The notes beneath the pieces were generated by a model. That model ran no database searches, had not been told where the DNA came from, and saw only the letters and a program-made list of their open reading frames with translations. DNA of 64,000 nt from Bacillota bacterium. GTDB lineage: Bacteria; Bacillota; Bacilli; Paenibacillales; Paenibacillaceae. The stretch spans positions 52,656 through 116,655 of the forward strand of contig JAEWPC010000015.1 of assembly GCA_023460795.1 (NCBI GenBank), given 5' to 3'. The position numbers and the translations under genes were made by a program. Position 1 is the first letter of the stretch, and every line of letters starts with the position of its first letter. This document shows, piece after piece, positions 51,409 through 58,472 of the stretch.

Positions 51409-52279
51409 CCGCGTACTCTGGTCCGAGCTGTTACCGTATGAGTTCAAGGCGCGTCTCGCGGACAATCCGACCGTATTCCTGCCGCTCGGCATGTGCGAGC
51501 CGCACGGTCAAGTGAGCGCGTTCGGACTCGACACGATCAAAGCGGAATGGCTTTGCTTGGAGGCGGCGGAGCGGGTCGGAGGCATCGTCGCCCCGTCGAT
51601 GGGCTACCACGTTCACGAGTCGGGCTACCACGCCAGGTGGCTGGAGGACGAAGTCGGAGAAGTCGACGCGCCGATGACCGGCCTGCCGCCCGGCATCATG
51701 ATCCAGTTGTTCCTTTACCAGTTGCGGGCTTTCGCGAATGCGGGCTTCCGCAACGTCGTCGTCGTGTCCGGCCATAGCGGCGGCAATCAGCGCGATCTTC
51801 GCCTTGCCGCGGAAATATTCATGGAACACGTGCCGGTGAACGTATGGGTGCGCAGCGATCCGGAGCTCGTGGAAGGCGTATTCGATGGCGACCACGCGGG
51901 CAAATACGAAATCTCGCAGCTCATGTATTTGCGGCCCGAGCTCGTCGATCTGTCCGCCCGCGAGTTCGAATCGGCACAGGAGTCCGGGGGCAAGCTGGCG
52001 CTCGGCGACGACGCGGGCGAAGCGACGCCCGAGCTCGGCAAGCGCATTATGCTCGCGTGCTTAAGCCGGATCTGCGAGGAAGCGACGGCGTTGCGGGACA
52101 AAGCGCTGAAGGCCGCCGTGCCCATCTCGTTGCCGCGCATCGGCTACGGCACGGTCGAGCTCGTCTGGGCGAAGACGCTCGCCGCGTCCCCGGACTGGGC
52201 GACGGCGAAGCCTTGGCCGGGCCAGCCGCCCGTGTCGGTCGACTCGCGGTGGAAGCCTTACGAATATTGGAAAGCTTAG
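51386..52279 (+). CDS. Creatininase-family metal hydrolase
   Basis: A 297-aa member of the creatininase fold. LGMCEPHG carries the Glu and His metal ligands, the following FGLDT provides the Asp, and SGHSGGNQRDL corresponds to the family's NGHGGN. Besides creatininase the family includes hydrolases that open keto-inositol or lactam/lactone rings. In a sugar cluster with an oxygenase and reductases, a ring-opening hydrolase of an oxidised sugar is a reasonable inference. Last gene of the run; a terminator follows. Confidence 0.87.
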   Translation: MKRSIGHNRVLWSELLPYEFKARLADNPTVFLPLGMCEPHGQVSAFGLDTIKAEWLCLEAAERVGGIVAPSMGYHVHESGYHARWLEDEVGEVDAPMTGLPPGIMIQLFLYQLRAFANAGFRNVVVVSGHSGGNQRDLRLAAEIFMEHVPVNVWVRSDPELVEGVFDGDHAGKYEISQLMYLRPELVDLSAREFESAQESGGKLALGDDAGEATPELGKRIMLACLSRICEEATALRDKALKAAVPISLPRIGYGTVELVWAKTLAASPDWATAKPWPGQPPVSVDSRWKPYEYWKA

Positions 52280-52309
52280 CTCGCCTCGCATGGCGGGCGA
52301 GTCAACGAC

Positions 52310-52356
52310 AAAGGGACGATTCCTGGCCGTTCGCGGCCGCGGGGTCGTCCTTTCTT
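52310..52356 (+). terminator. Terminator of the sugar/oxygenase operon
   Basis: AAGGGACGATTCC and GGGGTCGTCCTT pair with one bulge and two wobbles. An inner GGCCG-TTCG-CGGCC hairpin extends the stem, and TTTCTTC follows. Confidence 0.82.
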
Positions 52357-52737
52357 CATGCGCGGGATCGGTTCATCGGCGTGCATAGCCGGTGCATCGC
52401 CGAAGAGGGCAACCGCGAGAATGGCTGATCCATTAGACGTACCGACCCAAACATGCAAATTTAAGATCTTACTTCGATACGATACCGCACGACAGCATGG
52501 AGGAATTCACGGGGATTATATGCGCAGTATGCTATACTTAACGCTTGATTTGAAGAAAAAGGTCTCTGCGAACAAACCGATCTCTTAACCGACTAGAGGG
52601 GATAATTACTGGAGGAGCCGTATGCGTTGACCGCACGTACGGATCTGTGAGATGCCCATGCAATTGCGCATGGTCATACTCAATTTGTGGCATCGTCACG
52701 AATAACAATCGATCAAATAGACGAAAAGAGGAACGAA
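52357..52737. other. Intergenic region with a minimal open frame and a hairpin
   Basis: No convincing protein gene. An extended -10-like TGCTATACT lies at 52530-52538. GGAGGAG (52611-52617) precedes ATG CGT TGA (52622-52630), a two-codon frame with a perfect ribosome site. CCATGC/GCATGG (52656-52673) forms a small hairpin. Together they form a possible leader for the next gene. Confidence 0.4.
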
Positions 52738-53238
52738 ATGAAGGCGGCGATTCATCGCGAGGAGTTATATTCCGATCAGTTAAGCTGGTTAAGCGTCAAA
52801 CCGATGTTGTTGTCGGTTCGGGGCAAGGACGTCCATGCTAAGGCGGAAGTCTACCGTCAGCTTTCGGAGGGGCAACGGGCGCTCTATCTTTTTTACTCGT
52901 ATCATAACCATACCGGTTCGTTAGCCGAGTTTTATTGGTTCTCCGCTTACTATATGATCGAGTACAAAGCATGGGACGAAATGAAAAATGCCGTGCGCTA
53001 CTTCGACGATCCAGAGTTTGTCCGGACGCTCGAGCTCGCCTATTCGGCAATCGAGAGGAGACTGAAGGCCGATGGGAAGTGGACGATGGCCAAGCCTCAG
53101 GATATTGAAACGGACCCTGATTTTCAAGCGGCTATGCAGACCGTCTATGACCGATACCGCAAGTTAACGCCGCAATTGATTAAGCGCATGAACGATTGGG
53201 TGTTCGCCCGCCGGGAAGAGTACTTCGTACTGGATTGA
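52738..53238 (+). CDS. Protein of unknown function, 166 aa
   Basis: I do not recognise a family with confidence. The protein is soluble, predicted mostly helical and rich in Tyr, Trp and Lys, with a central segment LSEGQRALYLFYSYHNHTGS and FYWFSAYYMI, faintly like DMP19-type proteins. There is no signal peptide. ATG at 52738 is preferred because AGAGG lies 6 bases before it; a GTG at 52687 would add 17 residues but has no ribosome site. It appears to be transcribed alone or with the DinB-like gene 57 bp downstream. Confidence 0.7.
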   Translation: MKAAIHREELYSDQLSWLSVKPMLLSVRGKDVHAKAEVYRQLSEGQRALYLFYSYHNHTGSLAEFYWFSAYYMIEYKAWDEMKNAVRYFDDPEFVRTLELAYSAIERRLKADGKWTMAKPQDIETDPDFQAAMQTVYDRYRKLTPQLIKRMNDWVFARREEYFVLD

Positions 53239-53262
53239 AATCTACCAATTTCATGGTAGAAT
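53235..53262 (+). promoter_or_regulatory. Promoter with a dyad operator in its spacer (DinB/GyrI operon)
   Basis: TTGAAA (53235-53240) and TAGAAT (53257-53262) are 16 bp apart. TCTACC-N8-GGTAGA (53241-53260) is a perfect inverted repeat filling the spacer, placing a dimeric regulator directly on the promoter. Confidence 0.55.
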
Positions 53263-53295
53263 AGATTTCCGACTCATTCGCCTAGGAGGCCTATT

Positions 53296-53832
53296 ATGAT
53301 CAATATGGACCGCATCTATCTCGTATCGGATCTGCCGGGATACACGCCGCAGGTCGGCAGACTTCTATCGATGATGAACTACGCGAGATACACGGTTACG
53401 GCAGAGGTCAAAGATCTAACGGTGGAGCAGCTAGACTTTCAACTGGACGAGAAAAGCAACTCGATCGGCGCGTTACTGTCGCACATGGCGGCGGTCGAAT
53501 ACTTCTATCAAGTGTATACATTCGAGAAAAGACAAGATTTGAACGAGGAAGAGATGACCAGGTGGGGTCCCGCACTCGACTTAGGAGAAGAAGGGCGCGA
53601 GCATATCCGAGGCAACGACGTGCATTTCTACTTGCGACAGTTGGAAGAAGTGCGTGCCCGTACGTTCGAGCTTTTCAAGACGGTCGACGATGATTGGTTA
53701 GCGATCCAAGAGCCGTTCTGGTACGACAAGGAAGCGAATCATTACTTCATGTGGTTCCATGTACTCGAAGACGAGCTCAGCCATCGCGGGCAAATTCGAA
53801 TCAGTAAGAAGAGGGCCATTGCCGAGCGTTAA
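53296..53832 (+). CDS. DinB-like metal-binding four-helix protein
   Basis: A 178-aa DinB/YfiT-type protein. Metal-ligand histidines are in LLSHMAAVEYFY and in the paired WFHVLEDELSHRGQ, the usual H...HxxxxxxxH layout. Family members include thiol-dependent detoxification enzymes. ATG at 53296 follows AGGAGG by 6 bases. Shares a promoter with the GyrI-like gene 18 bp downstream, a combination suggesting response to small toxic compounds. Confidence 0.85.
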   Translation: MINMDRIYLVSDLPGYTPQVGRLLSMMNYARYTVTAEVKDLTVEQLDFQLDEKSNSIGALLSHMAAVEYFYQVYTFEKRQDLNEEEMTRWGPALDLGEEGREHIRGNDVHFYLRQLEEVRARTFELFKTVDDDWLAIQEPFWYDKEANHYFMWFHVLEDELSHRGQIRISKKRAIAER

Positions 53833-53850
53833 TTCGAAGGAGGAGTCGCT

Positions 53851-54441
53851 ATGAGCCGTGCCGGAATTTCACGGGAAGACGTAAGGAGAACGAATAAAGA
53901 GTTCTATTCTCTGAGAGATCGCGCACCTACGATTTACGAGCTTCCGGCTATGCATATGTTAGCGACCTCCGGCCAAGAAGAACGCGATATCTATCGGATG
54001 TACGATTACCCGGGCATTTGGACGATCGGGAGGTTTATTAACCGGGTCAAAGTCTATACAACAAGAGAACTCGGCAAAAATTTCAGCAGAATGCCGATCG
54101 AAGCAGAGTGGGGAGACGGGGCGGAGTACCGTGCGCGGATGTGGGTTCCCGACTACATCACGCAGGATATTTACGAGTCGACGATGGCGGATTTGTTGGC
54201 CAAATTCGATCGTGCGGTGCCGAACGTGTCTCTGACGAAGGTGCTGCCGCGGAAGTGCGCGCAACTGCTGCATATCGGCCCGTACGAGTTTATCGATTCC
54301 ACGAGGGAGCAGCTTCTTGAACGGCTTCGCTCGCAAGGTTATCGCCTGGTCGGGCGTCCGCAAGAAATCTACATGAACCATCCGCACTGCAACCCGCCGG
54401 AGAAGCTCAATATCCTGATTAGGCAAGAGGTAGAGGGCTGA
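53851..54441 (+). CDS. GyrI-like effector-binding domain protein
   Basis: A 196-aa stand-alone GyrI/BmrR-effector-type domain: YELPAMHMLATSGQEERDIY at the start, a central EAEWGDGAEYRARMWVP strand pair, CAQLLHIGPYEFIDSTREQL and a C-terminal NHPHCNPPEKLNILIRQ strand. Such domains bind hydrophobic or cationic drugs and some hydrolyse them. There is no DNA-binding domain. AAGGAGGAG precedes the ATG. Confidence 0.82.
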   Translation: MSRAGISREDVRRTNKEFYSLRDRAPTIYELPAMHMLATSGQEERDIYRMYDYPGIWTIGRFINRVKVYTTRELGKNFSRMPIEAEWGDGAEYRARMWVPDYITQDIYESTMADLLAKFDRAVPNVSLTKVLPRKCAQLLHIGPYEFIDSTREQLLERLRSQGYRLVGRPQEIYMNHPHCNPPEKLNILIRQEVEG

Positions 54442-54454
54442 ATAGATTTGTAAC

Positions 54455-54803
54455 GGTCTCGAAGGCCGTTGCAGCTCGGAAATGCGGTGAACGCACACTC
54501 CAAAGGTCTCGCAGACCGCTGCAGCGCGGAAAAGTGGTGGATGCACACTCTAGTGGTCTCACAGGCCGTTGCAGCTCGGAAATGCGGTGAACGCACACTC
54601 TAACGATCTCGCAGACCGCTGCAGCGCGGAAAAGTGGTGGACGCACACTCTAGTGGTCTCATAGACCGTTGCAGCTCGGAAATGCGGTGAAGGCACACTC
54701 TAACGATCTCATAGATCGCTGCAGCGTAGAAAATCGGTGGACGCACACTCTAGTGGTCTCGCAGACCGCTACAGTGCGACCGCATCCAACCTCACTCGCC
54801 CTG
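54455..54803 (+). repeat. Intergenic tandem array, 7 units of 50 bp in alternating A/B order
   Basis: The GGTCTC/GATCTC landmark recurs at 54455, 54505, 54555, 54605, 54655, 54705 and 54755, exactly 50 bp apart. Units alternate: type A has CCGTTGCAGCTCGGAAATG and type B has CCGCTGCAGCGCGGAAAAG, so the true unit is a 100-bp dimer. Each ends in GCACACTC. Short hairpins such as GGTCT-CGC-AGACC recur. The last unit decays into the 3' end of the AraC gene on the other strand. There are no spacers and no cas genes. Confidence 0.93.
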
Positions 54804-55604
54804 CCAGCCTTTAGCCGCATGCTTCTTCCGGTATGCGCCGGGAGAGATGCCGTGCTGCGCACGAAAAATACGATGAAAGTACGCGTAGCTGCCGAGACCC
54901 GTCTCGGCGGCTATTTGTTCTAGCGACATCGGGCTATGATGCAGCAGCTCGAGCGCGTGCGCCATGCGGACTTGCTGCGCATAGCCGATAATGGACGTGC
55001 CGTAATGCTCTTTGAACAAATGCACGGCCCTCGACACGCTAAGCCCCGAATCGCGTGCGACGTCCTCCAGCCTGAGCGTATGGGATACGTTCGCTTCGAT
55101 ATAGTTCTTCATTCGAATCGCATGGAACGCGGAAGAAGATTGCGCGCTCGGCGCTTCATCGATCGCCCGGTCCAGCATGAGGAGCAGCGTCGAGACGAGC
55201 AACGTAACGAGCTTCGGATCTCCTCCGTCCAGCCTTCTTTTCTCCGCGATTAATTGATGCCACTGAGAGACGAGCTTGCTATCCTCGGCTATTTTTACCT
55301 TCGTCGGTCTCGAACGGCTTGCCCACCACTCGTCCATTCCCGGCCCCGTGCTCATGATGAAATAATCGGCGCTCGCCTTCACCGGGTTCTCCGCCTTGTC
55401 GATTCGCAAATCGTAGATGTCCCCCGGTCGGAACAGCATGAGATCCCCGGGTTCGACGGCGGCGTATTCTCCCTCGATGAGCGCCTGACATACTCCCTCG
55501 AATTGCAACCGGATAATATAGGTTTCAAGACCGCTTCCGAAGTAGTGTCTGAACGGTTCAAGATGCTGCGAATATCCGCATAAGTTGACGTTGATCAGAT
55601 TCAA
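54792..55604 (-). CDS. AraC-family transcriptional regulator
   Basis: A 270-aa regulator. An N-terminal cupin-like sensing domain (ALIEGEYAAVEPGDLMLFRPG, about 42-62) precedes a C-terminal double helix-turn-helix (RLEDVARDSGLSVSRAVHLF and LEQIAAETGLGSYAYFHRIF). TTG at 55604 is favoured because GGAGG lies 10 bases upstream; the frame extends 17 codons further to an ATG without a ribosome site. It is divergent from the GH30 gene, which has a TATAAT -10 but no -35, so it probably activates that gene. Confidence 0.88.
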   Translation of the reverse strand: MNLINVNLCGYSQHLEPFRHYFGSGLETYIIRLQFEGVCQALIEGEYAAVEPGDLMLFRPGDIYDLRIDKAENPVKASADYFIMSTGPGMDEWWASRSRPTKVKIAEDSKLVSQWHQLIAEKRRLDGGDPKLVTLLVSTLLLMLDRAIDEAPSAQSSSAFHAIRMKNYIEANVSHTLRLEDVARDSGLSVSRAVHLFKEHYGTSIIGYAQQVRMAHALELLHHSPMSLEQIAAETGLGSYAYFHRIFRAQHGISPGAYRKKHAAKGWQGE

Positions 55605-55687
55605 GATGGGGGATCCTCCAGTGCGACTAGCCAGATTGTTGAGGTATATAGCCATATTGTTTCTACAAAAGACCGCCGGAATCCTCT

Positions 55688-55693
55688 TATAAT
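55688..55693 (+). promoter_or_regulatory. -10 element of the GH30 gene
   Basis: Perfect TATAAT with a poor -35, typical of an activator-dependent promoter in a divergent AraC intergenic region. Confidence 0.45.
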
Positions 55694-55736
55694 GAAACTA
55701 TACCGCTACGGGCGCCGAAAGGAGATTCACATCAAC

Positions 55737-57089
55737 ATGTCAGAACGCAAAGTCAGAGTCATTCAGACGTCCCAGGACTCGTCCGATCGATTGACGGAGA
55801 AAGAAGCGATCGTCCTCCGCAACGACGCGAAAGGCATCGAGAATCAATTGATCAACATCTACGACGACGTAAAATATCAAGAAATTATCGGCTTCGGCGG
55901 CGCGATCACGGAAGCATCCGCGATTACGGCGTACAAGCTCGGCGAAGCGAACCGCAACAAGATCCTTGAAGCTTACTTCGACGCGGACAAGGGCATCGGC
56001 TACAACGTCGTTCGCACGCATATTAGCAGCTGCGACTTCTCGCTCGGCAACTACGACTACGTGCAAGACGGCGACGAGAAGCTGGAGACGTTCGATATTA
56101 GCCGCGATAAGGACAAGATTATTCCGTATATCCAAGGCGCGCGCGATCTGGTCGGCCAAGACTTCACGTTCTACGCCTCCCCGTGGAGCCCGCCTCCGTT
56201 CATGAAGACGAACGGCAAGAAGAACAACGGCGGCCAGTTGAAGCCGGAATTCCGCGACGCATGGGCGCGTTACTACTTGAAGTTCGTCGAAGCATACGAG
56301 GCTGAAGGCATTCCGGTCTGGGGCCTGACGGTGCAGAACGAAGCCAAGGCGGTTCAACCTTGGGATTCTTGCATTTACTCCGCCGAAGAAGAGAAAGACT
56401 TCGTTCGCGACTATCTCGGGCCGAAGCTGTGGGAAGCGGGACGCAAGGACATCCGCCTCATGATCTGGGATCATAACAAGGAGCGCGTCTATGATCGGGC
56501 CAAAGTCGCTTACGAGGATGCGGAAGCGAGCCCATACATCTGGGGCATCGGGTTCCACTGGTACTCCGGAGATCACTTCGACGCGCTGTCCGTGACGCAT
56601 GATCGGTACCCGAACAAAGGGCTTATTTTCACGGAAGGGTGCCACGAAGGCGGCGTGCAGCTCGGTTCTTGGAAGAGCGGAGAGCGTTACGCGCACGACA
56701 TCATCGGCAATTTGAACAACTGGATGCAAGCGTGGACCGACTGGAACATCGTGCTCGACGAGCTCGGCGGACCGAACCACGTCGAGAACTTCTGCGACGC
56801 GCCGATCATCGCGGACACGAAGAACGACTCGCTCACGTTCCAAAGCTCGTACTACTACATTGGTCATTTCAGCAAATACATCCGCCCGGGCGCGGTTCGC
56901 GTCGGTTCGTCCAAGTACACCGAGCAGCTCGCGACGACGGCGTTCAAGAATACGGACGGCACGATCGCGGTCGTCGTCCTGAACCGTACGGATGCGGAAG
57001 TTCCATACATTCTCCGCAACCGCGATCAAGTCGCCGAGACATTGATCGCGGCGCACTCGATCCAGACGCTGCTATTCCCGGCGGAGTAA
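55737..57089 (+). CDS. Glycoside hydrolase family 30 enzyme, cytoplasmic
   Basis: A 450-aa (beta/alpha)8 glycosidase of the GH30 type. GFGGAITEAS opens the barrel, SPWSPPPFMKTNG follows, the acid/base Glu lies in LTVQNEAKA and the nucleophile Glu in LIFTEGCHEG; a C-terminal beta domain includes VVVLNRTDAEV. No signal peptide is present, so it acts on an imported oligosaccharide, for example beta-glucosyl, beta-1,6-glucosyl or beta-xylosyl units. ATG at 55737 has AAAGGAG 12 bases upstream; an ATG at 55692 overlaps the -10 and is rejected. Flanked by a strong terminator; no transporter is adjacent. Confidence 0.9.
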   Translation: MSERKVRVIQTSQDSSDRLTEKEAIVLRNDAKGIENQLINIYDDVKYQEIIGFGGAITEASAITAYKLGEANRNKILEAYFDADKGIGYNVVRTHISSCDFSLGNYDYVQDGDEKLETFDISRDKDKIIPYIQGARDLVGQDFTFYASPWSPPPFMKTNGKKNNGGQLKPEFRDAWARYYLKFVEAYEAEGIPVWGLTVQNEAKAVQPWDSCIYSAEEEKDFVRDYLGPKLWEAGRKDIRLMIWDHNKERVYDRAKVAYEDAEASPYIWGIGFHWYSGDHFDALSVTHDRYPNKGLIFTEGCHEGGVQLGSWKSGERYAHDIIGNLNNWMQAWTDWNIVLDELGGPNHVENFCDAPIIADTKNDSLTFQSSYYYIGHFSKYIRPGAVRVGSSKYTEQLATTAFKNTDGTIAVVVLNRTDAEVPYILRNRDQVAETLIAAHSIQTLLFPAE

Positions 57090-57114
57090 GCACTAATCAT
57101 AGCCATAACGTAGA

Positions 57115-57160
57115 TCGCCCTCAGCCCGGCCAAGAAGCCATGCTGAGGGCGATTTTATTT
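57115..57160 (+). terminator. Terminator after the GH30 gene
   Basis: TCGCCCTCAGC (57115-57125) pairs perfectly with GCTGAGGGCGA (57142-57152), followed by TTTTATTT. Lies between convergent genes. Confidence 0.9.
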
Positions 57161-57668
57161 ATACTCGAGACTGTCTTTGATAACGAATGAATAAGTATCC
57201 GATGTACAACACGAGGAGTAAACCACCGATTACGATCCCGTATACAGGTCTCCAGAAGGAACCCTCGAACGTCTCCTCTTCGCTCAGCCAGTCAGCCTGT
57301 TCCGGACTAACCTTTGACCAAAGCATGGAGTTCCCGCATACATTCCCTGTCATATGCCCTTCGATCGGGTTAGCCAGAATCAAGTATTCCTGGCCTTTCT
57401 CGATATTCAACCACATATCGCCGATTCGAATGCCTTGCGCAATGTAGTCGAGGTTTCCTTTCCATAACGTATTCACGTCAAAAGAGACCTTCCAGTTATA
57501 TTCCGCGGTATTCGGATTCAAGGCCTTGCCTTTAAACACCACCGTGCTCTTCGCGAATTCCACGGATAAGTCATTCGGTCTTGCGCAAGAAAGGGCGTCC
57601 ACCTGCTCGTTAACGTTAAGGCTAATAGAGAAGCATAGGACGAATAGGGCCAGTACAAGCTTCTTCAC
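57159..57668 (-). CDS. Small exported netrin/TIMP-like protein with C-terminal membrane anchor
   Basis: A 169-aa protein. A signal peptide (KKLVLALFVLCFSISL) is followed by ALSCARPND, then an OB-fold-like pattern VVFKGKAL...VSFDVNTLWKG...EYLILANP resembling bacterial netrin/TIMP-like domains. A hydrophobic segment near 140-160 (YGIVIGGLLLVLYIGYLF) and basic tail anchor it in the membrane. The start is GTG at 57668 on the minus strand, supported by AGGTGAT just upstream; the frame runs further 5' over the regulator gene and is rejected there. Function unknown. Confidence 0.72.
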   Translation of the reverse strand: MKKLVLALFVLCFSISLNVNEQVDALSCARPNDLSVEFAKSTVVFKGKALNPNTAEYNWKVSFDVNTLWKGNLDYIAQGIRIGDMWLNIEKGQEYLILANPIEGHMTGNVCGNSMLWSKVSPEQADWLSEEETFEGSFWRPVYGIVIGGLLLVLYIGYLFIRYQRQSRV

Positions 57669-57705
57669 GGGGATCACCTGCCTTTGCCTAACATTATAAA
57701 CCCAT

Positions 57706-57740
57706 TCGTTCAAACTCCGTACAAATTCCGCCGTTATAAT
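57706..57740 (+). promoter_or_regulatory. Operator/promoter of the second two-component system
   Basis: Direct repeats TCGTTCA (57706) and CCGTACA (57717), 11 bp apart, precede TATAAT at 57735-57740. The second repeat begins 18 bp before the -10. The same element with the same spacing lies before the RND pump gene at 59841. Confidence 0.65.
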
Positions 57741-57788
57741 GAAGGACATAAGAGAGTCGCACAATAGGGACAAAGGATGCGGGCGCCG

Positions 57789-58472
57789 ATGACGACGATT
57801 ATGGTAGTGGACGACGAGAAGCATATACGCGAATTGATTCGCTTGTACTTGGAAGACGAGGGCATGGACGTCGTGGAAATGGCCAATGGCGCGGACGCCT
57901 GGCTCTATTACGTGAAGCACCCGGTCGACCTCATCGTGCTCGATGTCATGATGCCGAAGATGGACGGCTGGGAGCTGTGCCGACGCTTGCGGGAAGCGGG
58001 AGACAAGCCCGTGCTTATGATCACCGCCAAAGGCGAGCCGCTCGACCGGATCAAAGGCTTCGAGCTCGGCACCGACGACTACATGGTCAAGCCGTTCGAG
58101 CCGCTTGAGCTGGTCATGCGGGTGAAGGCGCTGCTGAAGAGATACCGGATATCGATCTCGCAGACGGTCAAGCTTGGGAACGTCACGCTGGATAAGACGA
58201 GCTATGCGGTTCGCTATAGAGATACAGGAGAGCAGGATTCGATTCCGCCGAAGGAGTTCGAATTGCTGTACATGCTGGGCAGCCAGCCCGGGAAGTTATA
58301 CACCCGCGATAAGCTGATCGAACAAATCTGGGGTTACGAATACGAAGGCGACGAACGTACGGTCGACACGCACATTAAGCGGTTGCGCGAGCGGTTCCAG
58401 GCTTACGAGCAAGATTTTCGCATCGTGACGCTGCGGGGGCTTGGTTACCGGCTGGAGGTGTACCGTGATTAA
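57789..58472 (+). CDS. OmpR/PhoB-family response regulator of the RND pump
   Basis: A 227-aa regulator. The receiver has VDDEKHIRELIRLYL, the phospho-acceptor in LIVLDVMMPKMDGWE (about Asp 50), the MITA segment and the lysine in DYMVKPFEP. The winged helix at about 130-227 ends with VDTHIKRLRERF and LRGLGYRLEV. ATG at 57789 is about 12 bases from AAAGGA, while an ATG at 57777 touches that site; either is possible. The sensor gene overlaps its end by 8 bp. The shared operator indicates that it controls itself and the RND gene. Confidence 0.93.
   Translation: MTTIMVVDDEKHIRELIRLYLEDEGMDVVEMANGADAWLYYVKHPVDLIVLDVMMPKMDGWELCRRLREAGDKPVLMITAKGEPLDRIKGFELGTDDYMVKPFEPLELVMRVKALLKRYRISISQTVKLGNVTLDKTSYAVRYRDTGEQDSIPPKEFELLYMLGSQPGKLYTRDKLIEQIWGYEYEGDERTVDTHIKRLRERFQAYEQDFRIVTLRGLGYRLEVYRD

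Noticed and set aside
54455..54803. CRISPR array
   Set aside because: Units are contiguous 50-bp copies with no unique spacers, alternate between two types, and no cas gene is near.
55740..57056. 438-aa open frame antisense to the GH30 gene
   Set aside because: Shadow frame without recognisable motifs; the sense gene has both GH30 glutamates.
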